64,000 bases of DNA. It comes from Rikenellaceae bacterium (lineage in GTDB: Bacteria; Bacteroidota; Bacteroidia; Bacteroidales; Rikenellaceae). Position 1 is the stretch's first letter; each line of letters opens with the position of its first letter. Location: assembly GCA_017935625.1 (NCBI GenBank), contig JAGBHC010000040.1, forward strand, positions 49,187-113,186, in the 5' to 3' direction. Both the position numbers and the translations under genes were made by a program. Shown piece by piece: positions 34,738 through 43,320 of this stretch. The notes beneath the pieces were generated by a model. The model had not been told where the DNA came from, did not search any database, and saw nothing but the letters and a program-made list of their open reading frames with translations.

Positions 34738-35655
34738 TCAGATGCGGTGCCGGTGGGGCAGGTGCAGGTGGTGGAGCTTGTGAGCCAGCGGTTTGCCGGC
34801 CACGATGAGCATCACGGCCATGATGACCAGCAGGATGCCGCCCAACAGCCGCGGCGAGAGCCGCTCTCCGAAAATCAGCACGCCGAAAAATACGGCCGTA
34901 ACGGGCTCCAGCGCACCGAGTATGGCGGTCGGGGTGGGGCCTATGTACTGGGCCGACAGATTGGTGGCCATGAGCGAGAGGACGGTGGGCAGCAGGGCCA
35001 GCGCCGCCGCATCGAGCCACAGCCAGGGGCGGGGTACGACCTGGAGCGCGGTGCCGAAGTCGAGTCTTACCAGATAAATCGAAAATCCGAACAGCAGCAC
35101 GTAGAAGGTGAGCTTCAGCGAAGGGAAGCTGGCGATGGAGGAGCGGTTCACGCCCACGATGTAGATGGCGTAGGCGAGTGCCGACAGCATCACCAGGAGC
35201 ATGCCCGTCAGGTTCAGCGCGGCGCCGTCTCCGCCCCGGTAGAGCAGGGCGATTCCGCTCAGCGCCAATACTATCGAGATGACGGTGACGGCCGAGAGCG
35301 CTTCGTGGAAACAGAGCGCCATGATGACGGCCACCATCACCGGATAGACGAAGAGCATCGTGGAGGCGATTCCGGCGTCCATGTAGTTGTAGCTGCTGAA
35401 AAGAAAGAACGACGAGAGCGAGAAGAGCAGTCCCATCACTATCAGCGGGAGCAGTTCGCGGCGGGTGATTGCGAACGACTCTCCGCGCAGTTTCATGATG
35501 ACGGCCAGGATGACGATTGCCATCGAATAGCGGTAGAAGAGTACGGAATCGACACCCAGTCCCGCCTGGTAGAGGGGCAGTGCGAAGAGCGGATTCATGC
35601 CGTAGGTGGCTGCCGCGGCCGCACCCAGCATGGTGCCTTTTATTTTTCTGTCCAT
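34738..35655 (-). CDS. EamA/DMT-family transporter
   Basis: A 305-residue ten-helix drug/metabolite transporter with two EamA repeats (residues about 8-140 and 155-290). The first begins with a helix preceded by MDRKIKGTMLG. A conserved RY follows in SVLFYRYS and the second repeat has GALEPVTAVFFGVLIFGE. The ATG at 35655 is chosen because a -7 box lies at 35745-35752 inside a longer frame. The C-terminus is His-rich (HKLHHLHLPHRHR), which could bind metal. The substrate is unknown. It is divergent from nothing; endonuclease nfo lies upstream on the same strand, well separated. Confidence 0.9.
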   Translation of the reverse strand: MDRKIKGTMLGAAAAATYGMNPLFALPLYQAGLGVDSVLFYRYSMAIVILAVIMKLRGESFAITRRELLPLIVMGLLFSLSSFFLFSSYNYMDAGIASTMLFVYPVMVAVIMALCFHEALSAVTVISIVLALSGIALLYRGGDGAALNLTGMLLVMLSALAYAIYIVGVNRSSIASFPSLKLTFYVLLFGFSIYLVRLDFGTALQVVPRPWLWLDAAALALLPTVLSLMATNLSAQYIGPTPTAILGALEPVTAVFFGVLIFGERLSPRLLGGILLVIMAVMLIVAGKPLAHKLHHLHLPHRHRI

Positions 35656-35744
35656 TGCGTCTTTTTTGTTGAGGGCGTCTCCGTGCCGGGGCTTCGCGCC
35701 GAAGTTGCCGGGGCCGCGGGGTGCCGTGCGCTTCGAAAACTGGG

Positions 35745-35752
35745 CAAAGATA
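35745..35752 (-). promoter_or_regulatory. -7 promoter box (TATCTTTG) of the EamA gene
   Basis: An exact TAnnTTTG match on the minus strand, about 90 nt before the chosen ATG at 35655. It supports the short form of the protein. Confidence 0.45.
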
Positions 35753-35884
35753 GTCAATTATCCGTCCCGTTGGCATCGGGCGGCACGTTTCTCTGCGCTC
35801 CGGAATCGCGGTTCGCCCTTTTGTCCGCAGCGGCTTCGGATGTCGCTTCCCGGAATGTTCCGGAGCGGGGGCGCGGGGCGTGCT

Positions 35885-36727
35885 TTAGCGGGCCCACGCC
35901 TGCAGCAGGGCAATCTCTTCGGGCCAGCGGGCTTCGTCGGGCGTCTCGAGAATGAGGGGCAGCCCGTCGAACCGCGGGTCGGCGGCGATGTAGCGGAAAC
36001 AGGTCTCGCCTATTTCGCCCGCACCCAGCGGCTGGTGACGGTCTACGCGGCTGCCCAGCGGTTTGGTGGCGTCGTTGAGGTGCATGCCCCGCAGGTAGGC
36101 GAATCCCACGATGCGGTCGAATTCGTCGAAGGTCTTGTCGCAGGCCTCCACGGTGCGCAGGTCGTATCCGGCGGCGAAGGCGTGGCAGGTGTCGATGCAG
36201 ACGCCCACGCGGCTCTTGTCCTTCACTCCGGCGATGATGCGGGCCAGGTGGGCGAAGTCGAATCCGACGTTGGACCCTTGTCCGGCGGTGTTTTCGATGA
36301 CGGCCGTTACGCCGCTGCTCTCGGCCAGCGCGATGTTTATCGATTCGGCCACCCGGTCGAGACACTCCTCCACGGCAATCTGTTTCAGGTGGCTGCCGGG
36401 ATGGAAGTTGAGCCGGTCGAGCCCCAGGGCCTGGCAGCGCTGCATCTCCGCGACGAACGACGAGCGCGACTTGTCGAGCGCTTCGCGGTCGGGATGTCCC
36501 AGATTTATCAGATAGCTGTCGTGGGGCAGAATGGTCGGTGCCGGATAGCCGCACTCGCGGCAGTTCTTTCCGAACGCCGCTATCGATTCGTCCGAGAGGG
36601 CGGGGGCGTACCACTGCCGTTGGTTCTTGGTGAAAAGGGCCAGTGCCGTGGCACCTATCGCCCGGGCGTTGAGCGGGGCGTTCTCCACGCCGCCCGCTGC
36701 GCTGACATGTGCTCCGAAATATTTCAT
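35885..36727 (-). CDS. nfo: Endonuclease IV (apurinic/apyrimidinic endonuclease)
   Basis: A 280-residue zinc-dependent endonuclease that nicks DNA 5' to abasic sites in base-excision repair. Typical motifs are in order: GAHVSAAGG at the N-terminus, NFHPGSH (metal His), VIENTAGQG (metal Glu), [14 protein letters not shown] (metal Asp and His), and HLNDAT. The length fits the family. A weak -7-like box (TAACTTTA, minus strand, 36757-36750) lies 23 nt upstream. The neighbouring DUF2284 gene upstream is 67 nt away on the same strand. Confidence 0.96.
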   Translation of the reverse strand: MKYFGAHVSAAGGVENAPLNARAIGATALALFTKNQRQWYAPALSDESIAAFGKNCRECGYPAPTILPHDSYLINLGHPDREALDKSRSSFVAEMQRCQALGLDRLNFHPGSHLKQIAVEECLDRVAESINIALAESSGVTAVIENTAGQGSNVGFDFAHLARIIAGVKDKSRVGVCIDTCHAFAAGYDLRTVEACDKTFDEFDRIVGFAYLRGMHLNDATKPLGSRVDRHQPLGAGEIGETCFRYIAADPRFDGLPLILETPDEARWPEEIALLQAWAR

Positions 36728-36794
36728 CGTTCTTTCTGTTTTTGCGGGGTAAAGTTAGCAATAATTGTGAAAAAGGGAGGGCGTTCCCGACCGA

Positions 36795-37376
36795 TTAGGC
36801 GTGGCCGGGGGCCCATTCGACCGATTCGCTGTCGTGGAAGAAGCCGCAGACCAGGGTGAGGTACTCCGGCAGAACTCCGTCGCGGCCCCACTCGAGCGGG
36901 ATGCCCAGCAGCTCGGCGGCCGTGGCCCCCACGTCGAATCCCCAGGCCTCCAGCGAGGGCCGCACCCGCTCCGGATGGCGGCAGGGCGCTCCCTGCCGGC
37001 GTGCGCAGCTCCCTTCGGGGCAGTGCAGGCAGCTCCCGGCGTAGGCGAGCGAACGGCCGCCGTAGAGGCGTTCCATCTCCAGCAGCCGTTTTTCGAGCCG
37101 CTGGCGTTCGGGGCGTATGAGCCGCTGCGCCTCGCCGAGCGGGATGCCGCTTCGCAGGGGCGTTATCTTCGTGGCTATCAGCAGCACGCGACGATACCCG
37201 TACAGAAAGTCCGCCGCATCGGGTTCGAACGGCGGGCAGGCCCAGCTGGCCCCGAAGTTGGGGCACTGCCGGCAATATTCGATGAAGCGCTCCGGGTCCC
37301 GGTAGCGGGCGATGTAGTCCGGAGCGGAGAGCGATGCCGTGAAGTCCTGTGCCGTGTATTCCGTTTTTCTGTCCAT
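36795..37376 (-). CDS. DUF2284-like cysteine-rich, predicted metal-binding protein
   Basis: A 193-residue cytosolic protein with two cysteine clusters: CRQCPNFGASWACPP near residues 35-49, and CLHCPEGSC followed by CRHPERVRPSLEAWG in the middle. This arrangement is typical of DUF2284, which is predicted to bind a metal or iron-sulphur cluster. No catalytic activity is known. A perfect -7 box lies immediately upstream, so it is the first gene of its unit. It precedes nfo but with a 67-nt spacer. Divergent from MmcQ/YjbR. Confidence 0.85.
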   Translation of the reverse strand: MDRKTEYTAQDFTASLSAPDYIARYRDPERFIEYCRQCPNFGASWACPPFEPDAADFLYGYRRVLLIATKITPLRSGIPLGEAQRLIRPERQRLEKRLLEMERLYGGRSLAYAGSCLHCPEGSCARRQGAPCRHPERVRPSLEAWGFDVGATAAELLGIPLEWGRDGVLPEYLTLVCGFFHDSESVEWAPGHA

Positions 37377-37381
37377 GAGGG

Positions 37382-37389
37382 CAAAGATA
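37382..37389 (-). promoter_or_regulatory. -7 promoter box (TATCTTTG) of the DUF2284 gene
   Basis: An exact TAnnTTTG match on the minus strand, only about 6 nt from the start codon. The mRNA would be nearly leaderless unless a later start is used. Confidence 0.45.
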
Positions 37390-37432
37390 AGTTATTTTTT
37401 CGTCGGATATGCGTTGTTATCCTTATCGTCAT

Positions 37433-37440
37433 TATCTTTG
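37433..37440 (+). promoter_or_regulatory. -7 promoter box (TATCTTTG) of the MmcQ/YjbR gene
   Basis: An exact TAnnTTTG match, 43 nt before the ATG at 37483, back-to-back with the DUF2284 promoter. Confidence 0.5.
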
Positions 37441-37482
37441 TCCTCGAATGGCGGGCGAACCGCCGTAAATCGCGTCGGAAAG

Positions 37483-37854
37483 ATGGATATACTGGAACTC
37501 AGAGAGTATTGTCTCGCACTCCCCATGACCGAGGAGTGCACCCCTTTCGGTCCCGAGCACCTGGTCTACAAGGTGGGCGGCAAGATGTATGCGCTGACCG
37601 ACATGGAGGATTGCCGCTGGGTGAATCTCAAGTGCGACCCCGACCGGGCCGTCGCATTGCGGGACCGCCATGCGGAGATTGTGCCCGGATGGCACATGAA
37701 CAAGCGCCACTGGAATACGGTCGCGCTCGACGGGGATTTGCCCGACGGTTTGGTCCGTGAACTGGTCCGCCACTCCTACCGGCTGGTGGTCGGGTCGCTG
37801 CCCCGCGCCGTGCGCGAGACGATTCCTCCGATTCCCGGCGGGCCGGAGGAATAA
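37483..37854 (+). CDS. MmcQ/YjbR family protein
   Basis: A 123-residue cytosolic protein of the MmcQ/YjbR fold. The pattern LREYCLALPMTEECTPFG, then KVGGKMYALTDM, then LKCDPDRA and a late GWHMNKRHWNTV is the family's signature. YjbR has a double-wing fold thought to bind DNA, but its physiological role is unclear. Chosen start 37483 has a -7 box 43 nt upstream; a longer open frame reaches back to 37339 but overlaps the promoters. It is monocistronic. Confidence 0.9.
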   Translation: MDILELREYCLALPMTEECTPFGPEHLVYKVGGKMYALTDMEDCRWVNLKCDPDRAVALRDRHAEIVPGWHMNKRHWNTVALDGDLPDGLVRELVRHSYRLVVGSLPRAVRETIPPIPGGPEE

Positions 37855-38008
37855 TCCGTCCGTTTTCTCTCTTCCGGACTCTCTTCCGGACTCTTCTCCG
37901 GGCCGGAGCATCCGCTTCCCCGGCGGCCGTGCTTCCGGGTCGCAACGGCGTATTTATCGGTCCGAATGAATTATTCGCCTCGCGGCGCTTTTGTTGGTAA
38001 AAAATCTT

Positions 38009-38016
38009 TACCTTTG
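38009..38016 (+). promoter_or_regulatory. -7 promoter box (TACCTTTG) of the GNAT-IbrA-IbrB operon
   Basis: An exact TAnnTTTG match about 125 nt before the ATG at 38141. The leader is long and AT-rich at its start. No clear -33 element. Confidence 0.5.
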
Positions 38017-38140
38017 TAAATAATTTATTTTAATCCGATAGCGTTCTAAATATATCCCGCCGGAGTTTCGGGACGGATTGTGCGACGATTCGGTCGGATT
38101 GGACGAGTAAGAAACCGATAAAGACCGGGGGGAGACAGCG

Positions 38141-38545
38141 ATGGAGATTATCAAGTTGAACGGAAACGACAATCGATTGTACAGTCTGGTGGCCCGGCTT
38201 GTCATGAGTCCTGCGGTATTGCGTCAGAACAATAATTATCCTTTCAAGACAACATTGCACCATACGTGGTATGTCGCCCTCGACGGCGGGACGGTGGCGG
38301 GATTTCTTCCGGTGAAGAGAACCTCGGCCGGTCACTGCATCGACAACTATTACGTCCGGGGCGACAGCGAGCAGACGCTCGGCGAGCTGGTGCGCGAGGT
38401 GGTGGACGATACGCAGGGGCCGCTGCTGGCCGTGGTGCACAAACGCCATGTGAAGAGCTTCGCCGAGAGGGGCTTCGTCACCCGCACCGGATGGACGAAA
38501 TACGAGAAAATGCAGTATGTCCGCAGTAAATCCGCCGCCGAATGA
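38141..38545 (+). CDS. GNAT-like acetyltransferase domain protein, first gene of the IbrA/IbrB operon
   Basis: A 134-residue cytosolic protein. The core WYVALDGGTVAGFLPVKR and the C-terminal AVVHKRHVKSFAERGFVTR look like the beta4/alpha5 part of a GNAT fold. The acetyl-CoA loop is reduced, so activity is uncertain. Its stop codon overlaps the IbrA-like start in ATGA, so the two are translationally coupled. A GNAT gene beside IbrA and IbrB occurs in other Bacteroidales and phages as far as I recall. The acceptor is unknown. Confidence 0.7.
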   Translation: MEIIKLNGNDNRLYSLVARLVMSPAVLRQNNNYPFKTTLHHTWYVALDGGTVAGFLPVKRTSAGHCIDNYYVRGDSEQTLGELVREVVDDTQGPLLAVVHKRHVKSFAERGFVTRTGWTKYEKMQYVRSKSAAE

Positions 38546-39840
38546 TTTGCCGTTTGAATGTTTACCAGGCCGTCGGACGACGGCTCGAGATGCTTTTCGA
38601 GAACTTCGATTATCTCTACGTCTCCTTTTCGGGAGGCAAGGACAGCGGGGTGCTGCTCGACCTGTGCGTGGAGTACATCCGCAACCATCTGCCGGGACGC
38701 AAGCTCGGCGTGCTGCACCTGGACTACGAGGTGCAGTACCGGCAGACGACCGACTACGTGCGGCGGCGGCTCGCCGACGACAGCGACATTCTGGAGGTCT
38801 ACCATTGCTGCGTTCCGTTCAAGGTGGCCACCTGCACCTCGATGTTCCAGTCCTACTGGCGCCCCTGGGAGCAGTCGAAGCGCGACCAGTGGGTGAGGGA
38901 GCTGCCGCCGGGCTGCTATACCGAAGCGGATTTCGACTTCTACAACGAGAATCTCTGGGACTACGACTTCCAGCTGCTGTTCGCCCCCTGGCTGCGCAAG
39001 CGCAAGCGGTGCCGCCGGATATGCTGTCTGGTGGGCATCCGCACGCAGGAGAGCTACAACCGCTGGCGTGCGATATACAGCGAGAAGAACCGCCGGCACT
39101 TCGGCCCCTACAAATGGGTTCACCGCATCGACGGCTGCCACTACAATGCCTATCCGATATACGACTGGAAGACTTCCGACATCTGGACGGCCAACGGCAA
39201 GTTCGGCTGGTACTACAACCGGCTCTACGACCTCTATCACCAGGCGGGCGTCGCGCTCGGGCGGCAGCGGGTGGCGAGCCCCTTCATCTCGCAGGCCATC
39301 GCCAACCTGGCGGTCTACCGGGCGATAGACCCCGATACCTGGGGGCGCATGATAAACCGGGTCAATGGGGTGAACTTCGCGGGCCTCTACGGCGGTACGT
39401 TCGCCATGGGGTGGAAGTCGGTGAAGTGCCCTCCGGGATTTTCGTGGAAGCGCTACATGGAGTTTCTGCTGGGAACGCTGCCCCGACCGGTGCGCGACGG
39501 CTATCTGGAGAAGCTGCGGGTCAGCATCCGCTTCTGGCGCGAGCGGGGCGGCTGTCTGAGCGAATCGACCATAAGCAAGCTGCGCGAACGGGGCGTCGCG
39601 ATTGAGGTCGGGGGTCCGTCGGCCTACCGGACCGACAAGCGTCCGGTGCGCATGGAGTACCTCGACGACATCGACATCGAGGAGTTCCGCGAGATTCCCA
39701 GCTACAAGCGGATGTGCATCTGCATCCTGAAGAACGACCATATCTGCAAGTACATGGGGTTTTCCCAGACCCGCAGCGAGAAGAAGCTGCGGGAGACGGT
39801 GATGAGAAAATATAAAGCGTTGAAATATGGAAAGGTATAG
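38542..39840 (+). CDS. IbrA-like PAPS-reductase-family ATP-pyrophosphatase (DUF3440)
   Basis: A 432-residue protein with the PP-loop motif SGGKDS (residues 30-35) of the adenylyl-sulphate reductase/ATP-pyrophosphatase superfamily. A second core element is GIRTQESYNRW (about 163-173), and the C-terminal DUF3440 region follows. The family founder IbrA, with IbrB, raises expression of immunoglobulin-binding proteins in E. coli and is prophage-linked. PP-loop enzymes adenylate a substrate, often before sulphur transfer, so a DNA/RNA base or thiol modification role is possible. It overlaps the upstream gene by 4 nt and the downstream one by 14 nt. Confidence 0.9.
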   Translation: MICRLNVYQAVGRRLEMLFENFDYLYVSFSGGKDSGVLLDLCVEYIRNHLPGRKLGVLHLDYEVQYRQTTDYVRRRLADDSDILEVYHCCVPFKVATCTSMFQSYWRPWEQSKRDQWVRELPPGCYTEADFDFYNENLWDYDFQLLFAPWLRKRKRCRRICCLVGIRTQESYNRWRAIYSEKNRRHFGPYKWVHRIDGCHYNAYPIYDWKTSDIWTANGKFGWYYNRLYDLYHQAGVALGRQRVASPFISQAIANLAVYRAIDPDTWGRMINRVNGVNFAGLYGGTFAMGWKSVKCPPGFSWKRYMEFLLGTLPRPVRDGYLEKLRVSIRFWRERGGCLSESTISKLRERGVAIEVGGPSAYRTDKRPVRMEYLDDIDIEEFREIPSYKRMCICILKNDHICKYMGFSQTRSEKKLRETVMRKYKALKYGKV

Positions 39841-40348
39841 GAGCCCGGTATATGACGTGCTGGCCGTTCCGGTGGAGAAGGTGGTGGCCAACGACTACAA
39901 TCCCAACATGGTGGCGCCTCCGGAGATGAAGTTGCTGGAGCTCTCCATCTGGGAGGACGGCTACACCATGCCGTGCGTGTGCTACTATCGGAAGGATTCG
40001 GGGCTGTACGAAATCGTGGACGGCTTCCACCGCTATCTGGTGATGAAGACCTCCCGGCGCATTTACGAGCGGGAGCGGGGCCTGCTGCCCGTGACGGTCA
40101 TTGACAAGGACATATCGAACCGCATGGCATCGACCATCCGTCACAACCGGGCGCGCGGGGTGCACAATGTCGAACTGATGAGTTCCATCGTGGCCGAGCT
40201 GACGCGCTCGGGCATGTCCGACGGCTGGATTATGAAGCATATCGGAATGGACCGCGACGAGCTGCTGCGCCTGAAGCAAATCACCGGCCTGGCGGAGCTG
40301 TTCGCCGACAAGGAGTTCAGCATGTCCGAAGAGTGGCTCGAAGAGTAG
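39827..40348 (+). CDS. IbrB-like ParB/Srx-domain protein
   Basis: A 173-residue protein with a ParB-N (sulfiredoxin-like) fold at about residues 8-110. The ParB motif appears as DGFHRYLVMK (65-74) and RHNRARG (105-111), followed by a helix-turn-helix-like region (about 118-160). The ParB motif is altered (FHR), as in IbrB relatives. Recent ParB members use CTP or ATP as cofactor. Its start lies 14 nt inside the IbrA-like gene, so the two are made together. Probably a partner or specificity factor of the IbrA-like enzyme. Confidence 0.88.
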   Translation: MERYRSPVYDVLAVPVEKVVANDYNPNMVAPPEMKLLELSIWEDGYTMPCVCYYRKDSGLYEIVDGFHRYLVMKTSRRIYERERGLLPVTVIDKDISNRMASTIRHNRARGVHNVELMSSIVAELTRSGMSDGWIMKHIGMDRDELLRLKQITGLAELFADKEFSMSEEWLEE

Positions 40349-40497
40349 GGCGGAGGCGGGCGGCCTGCCGCGGGGCGTTCCGCTCGTGCTCCGGCGCTCG
40401 GGGACCGGGTCCGCCGGCCTGCCGCGGCATCGCCGGACGGGGCTCTTCGCTGCCGGGGGGGCGTCCGCCGTCCGAGGTCGTCCCGTCGATTGATAAA

Positions 40498-40530
40498 AAG
40501 GCAGTCCGGCCATCGGGGCCGGACTGCCTT
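40498..40530. terminator. Bidirectional terminator between the ibr operon and the RluB-like gene
   Basis: AAGGCAGTCCGGCC and GGCCGGACTGCCTT form a 14-bp stem with a 5-nt loop, preceded by an A-run and followed by T-rich sequence. It can terminate the ibr operon rightward and the pseudouridine synthase gene leftward. Confidence 0.8.
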
Positions 40531-40581
40531 TCGTATTTTTTCACGGTCGCGGGCCCGGGGTGCTCCCCGCCCGGACCGCGA

Positions 40582-41940
40582 CTATTCGTAGAGGCCGCTT
40601 TTCAGGGCGCTCACCTCCTTGGGGGTGAGGAACCGCCAGGCTCCGCGCTTGAGGTTCTTCTTGGTGAGCCCCGCGAAGTAGACGCGGTCGAGTTTGGTCA
40701 CCGTGTAGCCCAGGTGGTCGAACATGCGGCGCACGATGCGGTTGCGGCCGGAGTGTATCTCCACGCCCACCTCCTTGCGGCTTTCACCCACGTAGCTCAC
40801 CTGGTCGGCATGCACCTCGCCGTCCTCGAGCACCAGTCCCTCGACCAGCTGCTCCATGTCGCTTTTGGAGAGCGGTTTGTCGAGCGACACCTGATAGATT
40901 TTCTTCTTCTCGTAGGAGGGGTGGGTGAGCAGGCGGGTCAGGTCGCCGTCGTTGGTGATGAGCAGCACGCCGAGGCTGTTCTTGTCGAGACGGCCCACGG
41001 GATAGACGCGCTCCTCGCAGGCACCCTTGACCAAATCCATCACCGTCTTGTCGGCATGGGGGTCTTCGATGGTGGTGACGAAGCCCTTGGGCTTGTTCAT
41101 CACGATGTAGACCTTCTTTTCGCCGTGGATGGGCTCGTCGTTGAAGCGCACCTGGTCGCCCGGCATGATTTTGACTCCCAGTTCGGTGACGATTTGTCCA
41201 TTGACGCTCACCACGCCGGCCTGGATGTAGGTGTCGGCTTCGCGGCGCGAGCAGAGGCCCGACTGGGCGATGAAGCGGTTCAGACGCATGGCTCCCTCCT
41301 GCTTGGGCGCTGCGAACTTGGGATAGGAGGCCGGTTTGCGTTCGCCGCGGCTCTCGCCGCCGCGGCCGTTGAAATTCCGACCCGAGTGCGGCGCGTTGCG
41401 TTCGGGCTTGTTGTAGCCGCCCGTCCGGCTGCGGTCGCTCTTGGCGAACTTTCCGCCGTAGGAGGGCTTGTCGTCGCTGCGGAATGCGGGGCGGCCGCCG
41501 GTTTCGCGGCGGTCGCTGCGGCCGTATTCGCGGTAGGAGTCGTCGCTGCGTCCTGCGTAGGGCTTGCTGCCGTAGCCGCTGCTGCGGAAGGGCTTGTCGG
41601 TGCGGGGCGCATGGCCCTCGCGGCGGGTGTCGTAGCCTGTGCGGCGGTCGTTATGCTGGTCGTCGCTGCGGAAGGCAGGACGGTTGTCGCGGGTGAAGTT
41701 GGGGTTGAACGAACGGCGCTGCCCCTCTTCGCCGGCGCGGTGAGGCCGATACCCTTCGCCGCGGTCGCTCCGCGGGCCGGGGGTGACCTTCTGAACCGAA
41801 GTGGTGCGTGTCCGCCGGTCTTTGGCGAATTGAGAATAACCGTTTGATTCGTAGAGCCTTGAATCGTCCCGATTGAAGTTCTCCGTGGAGCGCTCCTCGC
41901 TTCTGCGGGGAGGCTGCTGTTTTGAGTCGAAATTTCGCAT
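40582..41940 (-). CDS. RluB-like 23S rRNA pseudouridine synthase with a long disordered N-terminal extension
   Basis: A 452-residue protein. The C-terminal part is a standard synthase: S4 RNA-binding domain from about 218 (MRLNRFIAQSGLCSRREADTYI), then the PseudoU_synth_2 core with the catalytic Asp in GRLDKNSLGVLLITNDGDL. That part alone (about 235 aa) is the usual size. The first 217 residues are low-complexity, rich in Arg, Gly, Ser, Asp, Asn and Tyr (RSDD, RGG-like words), and resemble disordered RNA-binding tails. Such extensions occur in Bacteroidota RluB-like proteins. The enzyme converts a specific uridine in 23S rRNA. Confidence 0.93.
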   Translation of the reverse strand: MRNFDSKQQPPRRSEERSTENFNRDDSRLYESNGYSQFAKDRRTRTTSVQKVTPGPRSDRGEGYRPHRAGEEGQRRSFNPNFTRDNRPAFRSDDQHNDRRTGYDTRREGHAPRTDKPFRSSGYGSKPYAGRSDDSYREYGRSDRRETGGRPAFRSDDKPSYGGKFAKSDRSRTGGYNKPERNAPHSGRNFNGRGGESRGERKPASYPKFAAPKQEGAMRLNRFIAQSGLCSRREADTYIQAGVVSVNGQIVTELGVKIMPGDQVRFNDEPIHGEKKVYIVMNKPKGFVTTIEDPHADKTVMDLVKGACEERVYPVGRLDKNSLGVLLITNDGDLTRLLTHPSYEKKKIYQVSLDKPLSKSDMEQLVEGLVLEDGEVHADQVSYVGESRKEVGVEIHSGRNRIVRRMFDHLGYTVTKLDRVYFAGLTKKNLKRGAWRFLTPKEVSALKSGLYE

Positions 41941-41964
41941 TATATTTTACTGTTAAAGAGGTTG

Positions 41965-41972
41965 CAAAGGTA
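41965..41972 (-). promoter_or_regulatory. -7 promoter box (TACCTTTG) of the RluB-like gene
   Basis: An exact TAnnTTTG match on the minus strand, 24 nt before the ATG at 41940. Confidence 0.55.
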
Positions 41973-41985
41973 CGTTTATTTTTGT

Positions 41986-41993
41986 TATATTTG
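41986..41993 (+). promoter_or_regulatory. -7 promoter box (TATATTTG) of the malY-like gene
   Basis: An exact TAnnTTTG match 37 nt before the ATG at 42031, divergent from the neighbouring promoter. Confidence 0.5.
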
Positions 41994-42030
41994 TACTCAA
42001 TTTGGATAACTTTTTCATTTTTTATGAATT

Positions 42031-43200
42031 ATGAAATATAATTTTGACGATATTCCTTGTCGCGAGGGCACCTGTTGCGAGAAATGGGACAACCGTGCGG
42101 GCGTGTTCGGCAAGGCGGATGTGCTTCCGCTCTGGATTGCCGATATGGATTTCGAAGTGCCGCCTTTCGTTACCGAGGCGATAGTGGGGCGTGCGGCTCA
42201 CAAACTCTACGGCTACGGGTTCCGCAGCCCGGCCTACTATGCCGCCATCGCCGGCTGGGTGAAACGTCGCAACGGATGGGAGATAAAGCCCGAGTGGATA
42301 GGTTTTTCGCCGGGCGTGGTGGCCGGATTCACTTTCGGAATCAAGGCGGTGACCGCAGAAGGCGACGGGGTGGTCATCATGCGCCCCTCGTATCCTCCCT
42401 TCGCGCACACGATTGAGGCCAACGGGCGCCGCGTAATCGACAACCCGCTGAAGTGGAACGGCCAGCAGTACGAGATAGATTTCGAGGACCTCGACCGCAA
42501 GCTGGCGGGGGCCAGGGCGCTGCTCTTCTGCAATCCCCACAACCCGACGGGACGCGTGTTCTCGCCGCAGGAGCTGCAAAGGGTGGGTGAGTTGTGTCGC
42601 AAGCATGACGTCTATATCGTTTCGGACGAGATTCACTCCGACCTCATCCAAAAACCGTACCGTCACACCCACATCGCTTCGCTGAGTCCCGAACTGGCCC
42701 GGCGCACCATCACACTCATCGCGCCGAGCAAGACCTTCAACATCGCCGGACTCTCCACTTCGGTGGTGATTATTCCCGACGACGAGCTGCGGGGCCGCTT
42801 CGACTACGAGTTCGACAAGATACACGCCGGCCAGGGCAACACGTTCGGCACGGTGGCCTGCCAGGCTGCCTACGAACAGGGCGACGAGTGGCTCGACCAG
42901 TGTCTGGAGTACATTCACGGAAACATGGACTACGTCTATGACTTCATGACCGAAAAACTGCCCCGCATCAAAGTCTACAAGCCGCAGGGAACCTATCTCA
43001 TGTGGCTCGACTTCCGTGCGCTGGGCATGACCCACGACGAGCTGCTGTCGATGCTGGTCCAGCGGGCGGGGCTCGGTTTCGACGAAGGCCGCAAGTTCGG
43101 AACCGAGGGCGTCTGCTTCATGCGCCTCAATCTGGCCACTTCGCGCAAGGTGCTCGAGGAGGCCATGCGCCGTCTTTACGAGACCTGCAAGGATTTGTAG
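42031..43200 (+). CDS. MalY/PatB-family PLP-dependent C-S lyase (cystathionine beta-lyase type)
   Basis: A 389-residue fold-type I aminotransferase-like enzyme. Features are LPLWIADMDFEVPP at the N-terminus, YPPFAHTI, CNPHNPTGRVF, VSDEIHSDL and the PLP-binding Lys in APSKTFNIAGL (about 233). These match MalY/PatB, which cleave C-S bonds of cystathionine or cysteine, giving homocysteine or hydrogen sulphide. Methionine biosynthesis is possible, since metK is in this window but not linked. It is monocistronic, with a terminator at 43218. Confidence 0.92.
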   Translation: MKYNFDDIPCREGTCCEKWDNRAGVFGKADVLPLWIADMDFEVPPFVTEAIVGRAAHKLYGYGFRSPAYYAAIAGWVKRRNGWEIKPEWIGFSPGVVAGFTFGIKAVTAEGDGVVIMRPSYPPFAHTIEANGRRVIDNPLKWNGQQYEIDFEDLDRKLAGARALLFCNPHNPTGRVFSPQELQRVGELCRKHDVYIVSDEIHSDLIQKPYRHTHIASLSPELARRTITLIAPSKTFNIAGLSTSVVIIPDDELRGRFDYEFDKIHAGQGNTFGTVACQAAYEQGDEWLDQCLEYIHGNMDYVYDFMTEKLPRIKVYKPQGTYLMWLDFRALGMTHDELLSMLVQRAGLGFDEGRKFGTEGVCFMRLNLATSRKVLEEAMRRLYETCKDL

Positions 43201-43217
43201 CCGGATGCGCTCCGGCG

Positions 43218-43253
43218 GAAAAAGTGAGAGAAGGGGGCTTCGCTCGCTTTTTT
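43218..43253 (+). terminator. Terminator hairpin after the malY-like gene
   Basis: GAAAAAGTGAG and CTCGCTTTTTT form an approximately 11-bp stem with one G-U pair and a G-rich loop, ending in six Ts. Confidence 0.65.
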
Positions 43254-43320
43254 CGCGTCAGAGGGGCGGTCGCCGGCCGTAAACGAAAAAAACGATAATG
43301 AAATAAAAACCTGAAAGAGA

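Noticed and set aside
38350..39891. Minus-strand 513-codon frame over the ibr operon
   Set aside because: Antisense shadow; Leu/His/Ala-rich with no motifs, whereas the plus strand encodes recognisable IbrA/IbrB-like proteins.
41280..41612. Minus-strand 110-codon Ala/Thr-rich frame in the RluB-like tail
   Set aside because: Different frame over a low-complexity region of the synthase gene; no initiation signal.
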